From Erythrobasidium yunnanense (taxonomy: Eukaryota > Basidiomycota > Cystobasidiomycetes > Erythrobasidiales > Erythrobasidiaceae): a stretch of 64,000 bases of DNA. A program made the translations under genes and the position numbers. A model generated the notes under the pieces. That model searched no databases. It was not told the origin of the DNA and was given only the letters and a program-made list of their open reading frames with translations. The stretch is from positions 1,902,471-1,966,470 of the forward strand of contig BCJC01000005.1 of assembly GCA_001600175.1 (NCBI GenBank). Reading direction: 5' to 3'. Of the stretch, positions 43,633-54,070 are shown one piece after another (the first letter of the stretch is position 1; the number at the start of each line of letters is the position of its first letter).

Positions 43633-45259
43633 TCACAGCTTCGCTTTGACTATATCACTACATTCAACAGTACCATCCTCAACGAGTGCAGAAACGCTCC
43701 TATCATCCATACCGAGTTCCGCTAAGATAGCAGAAGTATCGCGTCCAGCTGGAAGGATCGCTTGCTTCAAGCTATAATCTTCTTCTCCAAGTGATCTTGC
43801 AGGCGTTCTTTCCAAATGCGGTGCCGGTAAAGGTGTACCTTCGGAACCTGCATCGGCTTCTGTCACCTCGTGCGGCTCCACGACTGGAGCTACGCAAGCA
43901 TCTGTTCCGTCGAAGATGCTTTCCCATTCTTTTCGACTTTTGGAGCGGAAAGAAGAATCGAGATAGGCTCTTAGAGCTGGCCAGGTCGACCGATCATGCT
44001 GGTCAGCTGCTTGAGGATGATTGGCAGACGCGCTTGATTGTTGCAGCAGTATGTGCCTGCAACAATAAGCTTAGGCCTGTGTTCTGCAGCAGATTATATG
44101 GAAGTAGCTTACAGGAAGGTTTGATAGAAGTGCGGCTCGAGACACCCGACCGAAACGTATTTGCCGTCTTTAGTCTCGTATACGCCATAGACTGTGAGCC
44201 GCATTCAGTCTAGATCTCACAGCACAGAAAATGTAAACACGTACAAGGTGCGCCGCCGTCTAGAAGGTTCTGGCCTGGAGCTTGTGCGAAATAGCCAGCA
44301 TCGTTGTATCGAGGCGTATGTAGAAGCGGAAAAGTCGAGAGGTATCGAACTCCAGTAACCTGACAGTAGGTTCGCTCAGCGATCGCTGAAAAACATGTGT
44401 ATGAAGCCGTCTCACCATATCAGCCTCGACCACCTGGCCACCTCCACTTTGAGCTCTTTCCAGGAGAGCCAGCAGTATGCCTTGTACGCATATCAATCCA
44501 CCTCCCGCAAAGTCTGTATAGATGAGGAGCTGGATTAGAAGTGAATCGATCTAGAAAGGCTTCGATACTTACCTGCGAGCAGATTTAAGGGAGGATAAGG
44601 TGTTCCTCCGTGCGGGCGCATCATCTGTGACATAACGAAGGCTCTAGTAGAGGTCATAAGTAGAGGAAACGTAGCACCGACGGAAAGGACGCCTGTTATG
44701 GCTAGGTAATTGATGTCGTGGCCTGCTGCCATAGCGAATTTGCCGGTTCGCCTGTAGCCTGTGATACGAGCATAGACGAGTTTCGGATTGCATTTGAGAC
44801 ACTCTTCTGGTCCAAGCTGTAGCTTCTCTAGGACTCCAGGTCGAAAGGGATCAATGAGGACGTCTGCTTGGGCAATGAGCTTCTTCACAATGTCTCGGCC
44901 GGCGGTAGACTTCAGAGACACGCTGATAGATCGCTTATTGCTTGTGGAAGAGGGAAGTCAGCGCCAAAAGTCAGCTGTAACCCTTCGGCCCGGACTACCA
45001 ACCGTGCAAGAACATCTGTCGAAAGTGGTGCATTTGGCCTGTCAATACGGACGACGCTATATGTAAATGTGGTTAGTGAGAGATGGTATTGCGGACCTGT
45101 CGAGCATACTCTGCGCCGAAGTCTGCCAGCACCACTGCAAGCTTTCTTTCAGCTTGATACCGACATCATCTTCTTGCGCTCACGACCGGCGAAAGGACCA
45201 GGCGCCAGACCAGCAAACTCTACGACTTTGATGCCAGCCAGTGGGAGCTTGTTAGGCAT
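43633..45259 (-). CDS. AMACR: CaiB/BaiF CoA-transferase family, alpha-methylacyl-CoA racemase type
   Basis: Exons 45259-45184, 45134-45110, 45056-45003, 44940-44573, 44513-44416, 44359-44245, 44191-44113, 44056-43633; 412 aa. Marks: [100 protein letters not shown] and EPHFYQTF. A late conserved stretch is [17 protein letters not shown]. The GHDINYLA histidine is a catalytic residue in the family. The enzyme inverts 2-methylacyl-CoA so that branched chains can enter beta-oxidation. The C-terminal AKL fits a PTS1 signal, hence peroxisomal, like the MaoC hydratase 2.5 kb away. Confidence 0.9.
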
Positions 45260-45329
45260 CTTTCATCCTTCTTCGAATCGGTAGCCGGATAGGGGTCACT
45301 TTCCCTCGTTGCGGTCAACTCGAATAGCT

Positions 45330-46413
45330 ATGAGTACTCAAGATGCAGATAGCATCTACGCGGAACTGCCTCCATCCTTGAAGCGCAGGGTACGTCCAAT
45401 GTGTCAGTGCCCGTTCGCGTCTAACGCCGGTCCTGCTAGATTGCTGGAAAAGCTACGGAAAGAACTGCTCAGCCATCAGACAGTGTTGAGAATGTATATG
45501 GACTCGTACCTGTGGTAGCCAGAAGCGCAGCCAAGACCAAGCTGGCCCATCCTCGACTGCCTCTCGAGAATCCAGCGAAAGAGTCTGATGAAACCAAGAA
45601 ACGCAAGGAAGCTGCAGTTGAAGAACGCAGGAGGCAGAAAGCTGCACGCAAACGCCGTAGGAGCGGCAGGATGGTAGTAGCGGATCTGAGTGAAGCGCAG
45701 AAGAAGGCCAAACACGACAGACCGCTGGTTCGCGGCAGAATGAGGTGGGCGCAAGCTCATATATGGTGACCCACGCTGACTTGTAGCAGCTACAATCTAT
45801 TGGAGCCTCTGCATCGACTTTGGCTGGGCTATATCTCAGAACTCCTTGGACTGTCTCTCCAGCATGCAGCTTCTCCTGAGCAGATAGCTAGTGGATCTGC
45901 CGCCTCTACGTCAAGGGGAGCGCTTTATGCCGGCCCATTAAATCGGGAAAGCGTCTCGATGCAACATGCCGGCTATTCGCTCAATACTGTGCAAGGATGG
46001 CAAAGCAAGCTCGTAAAAGCAGACTTTCATGGTGCTAAGCTGGAGGGTGAGCTAGCCAGTCTTTGGTGAGTGGCAGCGCTCACGCTTTGTCCAGTCACGA
46101 AAGCGAAACACCCGTCTCTAGTCGGCCTAGCAGGCATCGTGGTGCAAGAAACAGAAGGAACGCTTCGTATACTGACGGCGAAGAATGATGTGAAAGGTAG
46201 GCTGCTTGCCTTCGTCTTGAGGGTTCAGCTGACCGCTGTGCAGTTGTCCCAAAACCCTCAGTCACGTTCGCATGCTCCCTACCGCTGAACACGAATGATG
46301 GTACACAGAAATCAATTACTTTCGAACTCTATGGAGGCAACTTTGGCTTCAGAAGCGCAGATCGCGCTAGCAAGAAATTCAAGGCGAAGGGGACGAAGGG
46401 GCTGGATTATTGA
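45330..46413 (+). CDS. POP4: RNase P/MRP protein subunit POP4 (Rpp29)
   Basis: Exons 45330-45389, 45440-45744, 45790-46046, 46095-46196, 46244-46413; 297 aa. Nuclear ribonucleoprotein subunit for tRNA 5' processing and rRNA maturation. N-terminal basic helices (ETKKRKEAAVEERRRQKAAR, KRRRSGRM) lead to the Rpp29 domain: YNLLEPLHRLWLGYI, KLVKADFHGAKLEV, HPSLVGLAGIVVQETEGTLR and ILTAKNDVKVVPKPSVTFAC. It ends FELYGGNFGFRSADRASKKF and is of usual length. Divergent from AMACR with 70 bp between start codons. Confidence 0.9.
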
Positions 46414-47083
46414 ATGCATTTGTATGTACTCTTATGTTGTTGTGTCTATGCTAAATCATCAAGCGATTTCAGTAGGACCTGTTTCAAGGAGCCGCTTGAT
46501 ACTAGCGGCATTGACCTTTAGGCAGGAAGGCTGCCAGAAAAGGATGCCTCAACACTCATACTGCAGTTCCCTGACACACACGCCCGAGGCATCACCCAAA
46601 TTCGGATTGGCTCCAATAAGTCGAGGTCCAAACCGGGTTCAGGTCTCTGGAAGCTGTGCAGAGACGGGTAAAGGCTTGATAATGGAAATTTGGACCAGAT
46701 CGAAGTTGAAGAAGACGGACTGTGAGGTCAGCGCCTCGGGCACGCGAGGTCAGCCAAACTGCAACATCCCTCTGGATAGTACAAATCAGGTTCGCACCGG
46801 ATCTTCCTCGACAGATTCTGGCTAAATAGATCTGGATGCAACTACTAGTAATGCTTTGCGGACCCAGCATCTCGTTCACCCGAAGTCGGCTGGTAGCTCA
46901 AACCCTCTCTGGACGGCGCAAACAGGTTCGCACCGGATTTTACCTGACAACGCCTGAACGTGCATAGCTGTATGCACTCACTAGTCTTGGTCTGCTGCTT
47001 CCAGATGCCGATACGACTGAGATATCGGCCAAACAAAAAAGAAAGCTCGTAGGATGAGCTCGAGCAACAAAAACTGAACGTAG
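46414..47083. other. intergenic with short degenerate direct repeat
   Basis: No gene supported. Open frames on either strand are scattered and lack domains. A 16-base exact repeat with diverged flanks occurs at 46787-46802 and 46923-46938. A T5 run on the minus strand at 47069-47073 is a likely Pol III terminator for the adjacent tRNA-like gene. Confidence 0.5.
46787..46938. repeat. imperfect direct repeat, about 45 nt units
   Basis: CAGGTTCGCACCGGAT occurs at 46787-46802 and again at 46923-46938. Upstream flanks also match loosely (CCCTCTGGA/CCCTCTCTGGA), giving a unit of about 45 nt repeated after 136 nt. The origin is unknown. Confidence 0.5.
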
Positions 47084-47167
47084 AGCCCAATGGGGGGCTC
47101 GAACCCCCGACAATCAGATGCCGCAAGTGCTAAGAGTCTGATGCTCTGCCGACTGAGCTAACCTAAA
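47084..47167 (-). tRNA. tRNA-Lys(CTT)-like gene with 11-nt intron, unpaired acceptor stem
   Basis: On the minus strand: A-box TAGCTCAGTCGG, anticodon arm TCAGA-ct-CTT-a then TCTGA with an 11-nt intron (47120-47130) one base 3' of the anticodon, and T-arm GGGGG-TTCGAGC-CCCCC. Anticodon at 47132-47134. A T5 terminator lies 11 nt downstream. The D, anticodon and T arms match eukaryotic tRNA-Lys. However, the 7 nt 5' of T8 (tttaggt) do not pair with the 3' strand (attgggc), so the acceptor stem is broken as written. It may be a pseudogene, or its 5' end may be altered. Confidence 0.7.
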
Positions 47168-47706
47168 ACGAAGATATAAGTTTCGGTAGACCGCATAGGC
47201 GGAAAGAGAGGCGTACCGGGCCGAATGGATTGAACGAGAAGATTGATCAATGCATATATATACTTCTTGCTGCTAAAAGCCCTATTGCGCACAAAAATGC
47301 GCCCGCATAGGTAGTCCCGTGTCGTAGCCGCTCCCGTTTGGGCGCCGCTTGAAGCTGCTTGAAGCGCCCTTCGCAAATTCGGTAGGAAGCTCGATGATCG
47401 TAATGGATACTTGAGTAGCAGGCACTCCCATCGACTTGGCGGGAACGAGTCCGCAGGCCTGAACCGCTTGGGCGCAACTTTCTGCAACGAGCTAGTTAAT
47501 TACCGTCGAAACCGCTGGAGACATACTACGCTACTTTATACGAGACGACGCTTCTGTTGTGTTCTGCCAAGTGAACACATGCAACTGACCCTTCACCGCA
47601 GGCAAAGATCGGATTACCAGACCGGCATCTGAGCGCCTGCTTGCCAATGAAGGTCATTTGAGCCGACAGCCTTATCAATCAGGTCGCGTAGCGCCCAGGG
47701 AATCAT
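47168..47706. other. intergenic
   Basis: 5' flank of the tRNA-like gene and 3' flank of coiled-coil gene B. A 109-codon minus-strand frame at 47158-47487 overlaps the tRNA and is rejected. Nothing else recognised. Confidence 0.5.
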
Positions 47707-48496
47707 CTATTTCGATGTCCTGACTTTCTTTAAGGCGGGCCCCATCGTAAGAGCGGACCTGCTTTCGCACTCCTGCAAGCCCTAATGCATACCAGCGTCA
47801 GTCCACGATGAATAGCCACGTACTAATACTGTTGACTTACTCCTGAGTTTTGGGCGGAGTTATCCGGTGTACGCACGATGATTCTGCGTTTCACCTTGAA
47901 GTCTTCACCTGTGTCAACCTTCAGCCCTTTTGCCTTGTGAGGTATAATCGGCATATAATCTGAGACATACCGAAAAAATTCTTGCTATATGATGGCTCCC
48001 TCAACAGCAACTTCTGTGATTCCGCCAGAGCTTCCGACAGCTCGGTACACTTCTCTTTCAATTCCGCAGAGTCGCTTTGGTATATTGCGAGATCTGCTAA
48101 TCTGCTCTTGGCCTCCTTTCGCGCTTTGATGAACGCAGCCGAATACTGGTCTGTAGCTGCTCTGGCTTCCGCCAGCATTCTCTCCATCCGCTTCTCGCGT
48201 TCCTTGCCTTCAATTTGGCTAAGTTTCATAGCCTTGAGGTCAGCCGCATCTACTGCGACCTTACGCTGAGCAGCTGTCTCGTTGACAAGTGTCTTAAGCC
48301 GGCCCAGCTCTTCCTTAAGAACCTTATTCTCCTGATGCACTTTTCGCGATTGTTCTTGGGTCATACGGATGTACTTGTCTTCGGACAACTCTTCCATTAT
48401 GACTTTGGCCTGCTCAAATTTTTCACGCGCTTGTTTGGTTGCGCGGTCAACTTCGTCCATCGCGATTGACAGATCAGCCATATCCGGATTCTGCAT
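47707..48496 (-). CDS. coiled-coil protein B (paralogue of 41485-42204)
   Basis: Exons 48496-47971, 47908-47841, 47781-47707; 222 aa, one residue longer than protein A. N-terminal half aligns: MADLSIAMDEVDRATKQARE, MEELSEDKYIRMTQEQSRKV, HQENKVLKEELGRLK. The middle is continuous coiled coil (ERMLAEARAATDQYSAAFIK, AELKEKCTELSEALAES). The C-terminus is basic (EDFKVKRRIIVRTPDNSAQN, LKKVRTSK) but diverged from A. Function unknown; it may form homo- or heterodimers with A (inference). The start is the Met aligned with A; an upstream Met at 48574 is less likely. Confidence 0.75.
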
Positions 48497-48938
48497 AGTT
48501 TCACTTAGAGCGAGAGAGAGGAGGGTCGCCGGATAGGAGACAAGAGAGATGTCAGTCCGTTGGAGCAAAGCCAAAAGGCGTCCATGAAAAAAAGGGTTCG
48601 GATAGTCCCCGAAGACACTTGAGCACGGTCCATCGGCGGCGAAGGAAGTGGAGATGCAGAATTGGGGGAAAGGATGGGAAAGAGCCTACAGGAGGTGGTT
48701 AGAATGGAGAGGATTGACCACATTAGCGGGTCAGTGTGAGTGGCTCGTACCGATCGCGACAGCTGGGTCTACAATGCCAATTTCTAGTCAGCTTGTAATG
48801 CAACGGATCACATACCCAATAGCAAGTCACATTGATACTTCATAGTTGACGAGAGCTATTTGCCCAATCCCGTCCGTGACCCGATATCGCGCTTGCCCTC
48901 CTCTTTTCGTCCCCTCATTATGAAACTGACTGAACATC
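48497..48938. other. intergenic
   Basis: Upstream of coiled-coil gene B and 3' flank of the DJ-1/PfpI gene. No gene or RNA recognised. Confidence 0.5.
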
Positions 48939-49687
48939 TTACGCTTCATCAGCCTTCCATCTCCTCGCAAACGGATCCACCGTCGCATCCCTATTTCGAT
49001 GGTATTCGCTTCTATCAGCTATAAGCTGAGCCGTCTCTTCGCCAAACATCTCCGAGACGAAGGCATAGGTGACGTCCATCCCTGCTGATATGCCCGAAGA
49101 GGTCCAGCAGTTTCCATCTACTACCCATCGTGCTTCAGGTACCCATGTGACGTTGGGTCCTTGTGTTTTTACCTGCGGGCTTTGGGTCAGGTTTGTTTAC
49201 AGTAAAGGTAAAGTGAACCTACCCATCCGAAGCTCGCCTTGTTCGAAGTAGCTTTCTTGCCATCTAGCACGCCTACTTTGGCAACGAGAGCCGAGCCCGT
49301 GCAGACTGTAATCAGATAGCGCAGCTTCGGATAGATCTCTTTGACGAAAGCTCTTGCATCTTGAACATTTCCCTCATCTCTTACTCCCATTCCACCAGGG
49401 ACGAGAAGCACCTCTATATCGGATGGACAATCGCCGAACGCGTGTGTGGGCAGCCAACCTTGGTCGAACGAGGCGCCTTGTTGGGTGTAGACTGGTTTCA
49501 GATCAGAGGAGAGGATGTACAGCTTCATATCGGGATGGTCTCTTCGCAGTAAGCTGCAAGGAACCTTTAGTGGGGTATTGTCGTACATCTGATTCTTTAG
49601 CTACTTCAGGATGTCAAGTGGCCCAGCCACGTCCAACAGCTGGAAGCCAGGGAACAGTACGACGCCATAGACGAGAGGAGGAGCCAT
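48939..49687 (-). CDS. DJ-1/PfpI family protein
   Basis: Exons 49687-49605, 49553-49223, 49172-48939; 215 aa. Class I glutamine-amidotransferase-like fold: YGVVLFPGFQLLDVAGPLDI, DIEVLLVPGGMGVRD, and the nucleophile elbow YLITVCTGSALVAKVGVLDG with cysteine at the usual strand-helix turn, then KATSNKASFGWV and the WVVDGNCWTSSGISAGMD block. This subgroup resembles fungal and bacterial isonitrile-hydratase-like/ThiJ proteins. No signal peptide; cytosolic. Substrate not predictable from sequence. Confidence 0.88.
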
Positions 49688-49873
49688 TGGCAAGGTTGTC
49701 CGATGGATGATAGCCAAACTTGGGGAAGCGGTCGAGAGGAAAGATGAATCAGCAGGCTATGTTGCACCACAAGTACAACGAGACTGTTTATGCAGATGTA
49801 TAGAGCTACAGTATGACGAATACGGAAGTATGACTATAAATGCTTCTAGCGTCTATCGAAAGAAAGTGTCCAT

Positions 49874-51285
49874 TCACAGCAGAAGCGCCGCCAACAGCGG
49901 CAGCGCAAGTAGCACAGAGACACCAGCTACTGACGCTGTGCCTGCACTAGCAGCTGCGACCTGACCGGCCTGCAGCTCGCTAGTCGCCGGTAGAGAAGCG
50001 TTTGCAGGACAGTTCGATTGAACGCATAGCCATGTTCGAGGCAGCGACTTGCTAGGATCGATAGGTCCGGTACCTCCGTCGGACCAGCGGGGCTGTCCAA
50101 AAACGATAGCTTGCTCCGGATCTGATTCTGGGAGAGCTTGATTGCCCCATTTTCCAGTCTGCTGAAGGTAGCCTATCCCAGGAGGGCCATTCGCATGCGT
50201 AGAAGCGTTGCTTCCTCCTGCTGTGACAAAGCCGTCGACTTGGCTGTACCAGTATCCATTGTAATTCAAGGCTGTGTCCCACCGGTACCCTGCGGTTGTT
50301 TCATCTTGCAATAATCCGACTAGACCCTGCACTAGCTGGAAGGCGCCTGCAACAGGGTAGTTTGCATGTCCTCCATGAGCGACATACACTATGGGTCGCC
50401 CACTTCCATCTTTCTGTATAGCTTGCCATTCGTAGGCCTGACCATCCTGATGTTGCGAGAGAAACATGAAACGAGGTTCGCCGTTCAGGAACCGAATCAT
50501 CGTGTATTCGATATCGGATATCTGCATTTGACAGGTCAGCACACGTCTCCCTAGCTGAATATCGTACTATCGCTCACGTGGTTACCGTACGACTGCCCGC
50601 CGACATTGTCTCCCTCATTAAAGCTGTAGAGGTAGAAGTAGAAGATGTCGACATATCCAGGCGCTATACTGGCCGACTTGTTGACTGCAATGACAGTAAC
50701 ATTGGAGCCTGAGAAGCCATTCGCATCCGGCTTGCCGTAATCGGAGTAAAGCCACGCCGGTCGCGGTTCTTGTGTTGGATTGTCCATTGACAGGTACAAA
50801 GAGTAGCTGGTGGTGAAGTTGAGATTGTCGAGAGTGAGAGGGTTCGGGACGTTGTTGAGTGGCTGATAGTCCATCCATGGATAGACGTAGGCTGCAGATC
50901 TAGGTCAGCATACTTCCACGATTGAGTCTAGAGTATACTTACACAGATGCACGTCCCATGCTGATGGCCAGTAGCTCTCGTTCTCGTGCAAGTACATGAC
51001 TGGCGCATAATCGATCGCAAAGCTGGGCAAGCTCGGGTTCTGCCTTATAGGTGTCGATGGTATCCCACTCGCATTCTGGTAGCTTGTAGGCTGCGTCGGC
51101 GGAGCAGTGAAGCCCGATGGAAGTCTTGTTGAGCTCCTTGTCACCGCTGGGCCTACGCTCGATATCGATCCGAGGACAGTCCCCGATATCGACTGAATCA
51201 CAGATGTTGACTGGCTACCACCACCTTGTTGCGGTAATGCTGCTACGCTGCTTGCGAGCAGGCCCAGAAGAAGCGCCACGGACAT
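49874..51285 (-). CDS. secreted Vps62-family protein, probably GPI-anchored
   Basis: Exons 51285-50943, 50891-50578, 50521-49874; 434 aa. Signal peptide MSVALLLGLLASSVAALPQ, a Ser/Thr/Pro-rich segment, then the Vps62 domain: YAPVMYLHENESYWPSAWDV, PAWLYSDYG, VDIFYFYLYSFNEGDNVGGQ, YGNHISDIEYTMIRF, IVYVAHGGHANYP and WDTALNYN. The C-terminus ends in a small-residue region and a hydrophobic tail (AGVSVLLALPLLAALLL), typical of GPI attachment. Yeast Vps62 is linked to vacuolar sorting, but many fungal relatives are secreted; function unclear. Confidence 0.85.
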
Positions 51286-51815
51286 AAGGATGGCCTTTTT
51301 GAGAAGGTGATTTTGCAGGGAGAAGAAGAAGGTCGATAAGCCTAGGACGGCGCAGTATTGAAGTCTTGCTACTGCTGACTACTACTGTCCTCTTTGCTGT
51401 ACTGATTTGACTTGTTTTTGAGCAAAGCAGAACCACAACTTTCGACTTCGCGAGATTTCGAAAGCTGACAGATCGAGGGCCGCAAATGACGCTCGAAAGA
51501 GCGCTTCAACAGACAAGCGGGCTGGCGCAAAGGGACGTAGATGCATGGACATGTATACCAGACTATCTTACAGCTGTACTTCTGAAAAAGCTGAGCGAAA
51601 TGCCCGCAAAAAGCTGACGATTTGCGTGTAAATTGGCTCTTCTGTCGGATCAGCTTGTTCAGCTTTACGCTAATTGATCTTAGACACGTCCATTAGTCGA
51701 AGGCTGTCAGACGGAACGCATTCTACTCGTCGCAGCCGCCTATCCTCCTGCGCCATCTGAGCTCGTCCAGGGACTTGCCCGCAGCCAGTTATCCCCGTCG
51801 ATCATCACTTCGGCC
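51286..51815. promoter_or_regulatory. divergent promoter region
   Basis: 530 bp between the starts of the Vps62-like gene (minus) and the single-span membrane protein (plus). No gene recognised; holds both promoters. Confidence 0.5.
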
Positions 51816-52758
51816 ATGTCTTTTCATGCTTCAAAACGTTATCTGCTGCTGGCGACTCTGCTCACTCTGACTACTACTGCTATGGCTGCCTGTGGTGACA
51901 ATCCCGGAGACGATGTGAGCTCTTCTTGGGCGGCAAGTCTTGCATAGCCCGCTGATAAGTTATTCGATTTGCCTATCAGTGTGGAGGCCTGTCGTACATC
52001 TCATCTTCCATACATTTTCCTGTGCTTTTACTGATTGTCCCTGCAGCGAGTCTGACAAGATCTGGATTGGCGTAGGCATCGGTATGTCACCTGAGGTCCG
52101 GCTCGCTTCAAGTTGAAAGCCCTGCTGAACCCTGATATTGCGTTGCAGGCGCTGGCGCTCTTCTGTTGCTCGCCATCGGCGCAATCCTGCTACGCAGGCA
52201 CCTAAAGAAGAGACGCTCCAGACTACCTGGCGCACCAGGTGCTCGGACATACGAGACAGGCGAATATTGGCAGCAGAGATCTAGACACCTTCCAGGCTAT
52301 GTTCCACACAGTACTATGGCTCCGACCATCTCAAGATCAGCAAACGACCAACCTGTCATTCAGAACATCATGCCTACTGTGCAGCATCGACCGGCAGTCA
52401 TTCAAGACAACAACCTCGTTCCTCCTCCTATGTCAATCGGGAAAGGCAACAGACGATCTTTGGACAAGCCCACATCAGGAGGTCTGGCTCGAGCAACAAG
52501 CCGGTAAGTCCGCTTATCGCTTTTCATCTTCTACATCCCTGAGGTGGATATACTTTGCTGCTCTCTAGCGCGGGATCGCTACCTCCTCCAGCATACGGAA
52601 GCAACGAAGGCAGTTCCCTACCTCCTTGGCGGGCTGGGCGGGAACGAGTGCTCAGCGATTCCGAATCGCACACAACTTTGGTCGAACAGCCTGAAGAAGC
52701 AATGCACGTCACATCCGATGCTGAGACGAATGGTAGGATGGGCAGAGAAACCGTGTGA
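51816..52758 (+). CDS. signal-anchored single-span membrane protein with PPxY motif
   Basis: Exons 51816-51914, 51980-51990, 52047-52081, 52149-52503, 52569-52758; 229 aa. Signal peptide (KRYLLLATLLTLTTTAMA), a very short outer part (CGDNPGDDCGGLESD), one membrane span IWIGVGIGAGALLLLAIGAI, then a basic stop-transfer RRHLKKRRSR. The cytosolic tail is disordered, with LPPPAYG (PY motif, a ligand for WW-domain ubiquitin ligases such as Rsp5) and a Ser/acidic end. Exon 2 is 11 nt. No named family recognised; the layout suggests a ubiquitin-ligase adaptor or sensor (inference). Confidence 0.75.
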
Positions 52759-53024
52759 TCGGCTCGTCAAATAGGAAGCATCTAGGAAAAGGCCATCAGC
52801 AACAACCAACCAGTCAATGTGTTCTCGGGTCCGTAGTTTGTGCATATGAAGACTGTTTCTCCTGCAGATTCGTCAAATTTAGCTGTGGATCTGCAGAATC
52901 TGAATCTTGTCACGAAATTCTCTTTGTAGCTATTATACGGCAAAGGAGCACCGTGTACAACATAGAGAAGCCATGCCTATGTAACAATAGCAACAATCAC
53001 CTTTCCTTGGCTGCCCAATGGCTT

Positions 53025-54070
53025 TCAGTGTTTCTTCTTCTTGGCCTTGTTGATCGTGACCTTCACTTCGCATCCGTCTCTTGTCGTGAACCTCTCCGTA
53101 CTTGTATGTTTCGAGCTGTGCCTTTTGCCCTTCTTCTCTTTCTTCTTCTTCGAGGAAGAGGGATTAGATGGAAGACGTATGTAAGTCACGGAAGGCGCGC
53201 TGGAAGCATCGGTGGCAGAGTCCGATGACGACGAAGAAGAAGAGGATGCTGACGATGACGGCGGACTAGCGGAGAGAAAGGCGAACGTAGGTTTGGGACG
53301 TGATGGCTTGGGAGGCTTGGGAGGCTCTATCACGTACCGGCAGCGAAGATGAGGTGATCAGCCTTGTACGTTCTGAGGTGAGCAGAAAGCAACTAACCTG
53401 CGACGAACACGAACTTCGGCTTGCTCTTGCTTTTCGTGCCTTTTCGCTCTTTGTCAGCTCGTCGCAAACGCGCAGCCAGTGCAGCTTGAGTGGCTATTTT
53501 GATCCGCTCCTTCAACTCTCTTTCTCTACTACTATCTGATCTACGCCTCGAATGACGGAGTTCGCTGGCTCTCCGATCCGCTTTAGCTTTCCAGTACGCT
53601 ATGCCCTCCGCCAAATGCCTATCGCTCCTCGAGCCCTCCTCAAACAGATATTGAAAGTCTGGTTCCTCCAGTATGCTAATAGCACCTGAATCTTCAATCT
53701 CGCCATCCGACATGGGTCGCATGAAGTAGTAAAACCCGTCATCCGGATCCAAGTAGGGCGTAAAGCCATCTTTTGGCTTGGCCCGCATCACACCTCCGTA
53801 CATGCCTGTGTACTTCACGACGTCTTCAGGTGACATCGCTTTACGGAGATACCAGATGTAGGTCGAAGGGTCCAGGTACGGCATCAACTCGGCGTCGACT
53901 TGAGCAGCCATGTAGATGTGTCGCTTAGGTGCATCCTCTGCTCTTGGTCTTCGACGATGCGGGGAGCTACGACCTCGCCGTTGAGCAGCATCGCACGAGG
54001 AGCAGCTGGTCCCGCTTGACGAACTGCAGCAGCTTGCACAGCTGACATCGGAGCAGCTGCACCTTCTCAT
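53025..54070 (-). CDS. hypothetical protein, Cys/Ser-rich N-terminus and internal PYLDP repeat
   Basis: Exons 54070-53398 and 53326-53025; 324 aa. Residues 1-27 hold seven cysteines among serines (CSCSDVSCASCC). Residues 63-83 and 104-124 are copies of a 21-residue unit (MPYLDPSTYIWYLRKAMSPE and TPYLDPDDGFYYFMRPMSDG). Then a basic helical region, PPKPPKPSRPKP, a poly-Ser tract and a Lys-rich end. No family recognised. The acceptor of exon 2 (gtgatag) was chosen to give FVFVAEPPKPPKP. Probably intracellular, possibly nucleic-acid or scaffold related; function unknown. Confidence 0.65.

Noticed and set aside
46295-46825. 176-codon plus-strand frame after POP4
   Set aside because: Overlaps the last POP4 exon in another frame and has no domain; treated as chance.
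47158-47487. 109-codon minus-strand frame
   Set aside because: Overlaps the tRNA-like gene and has no recognisable content.
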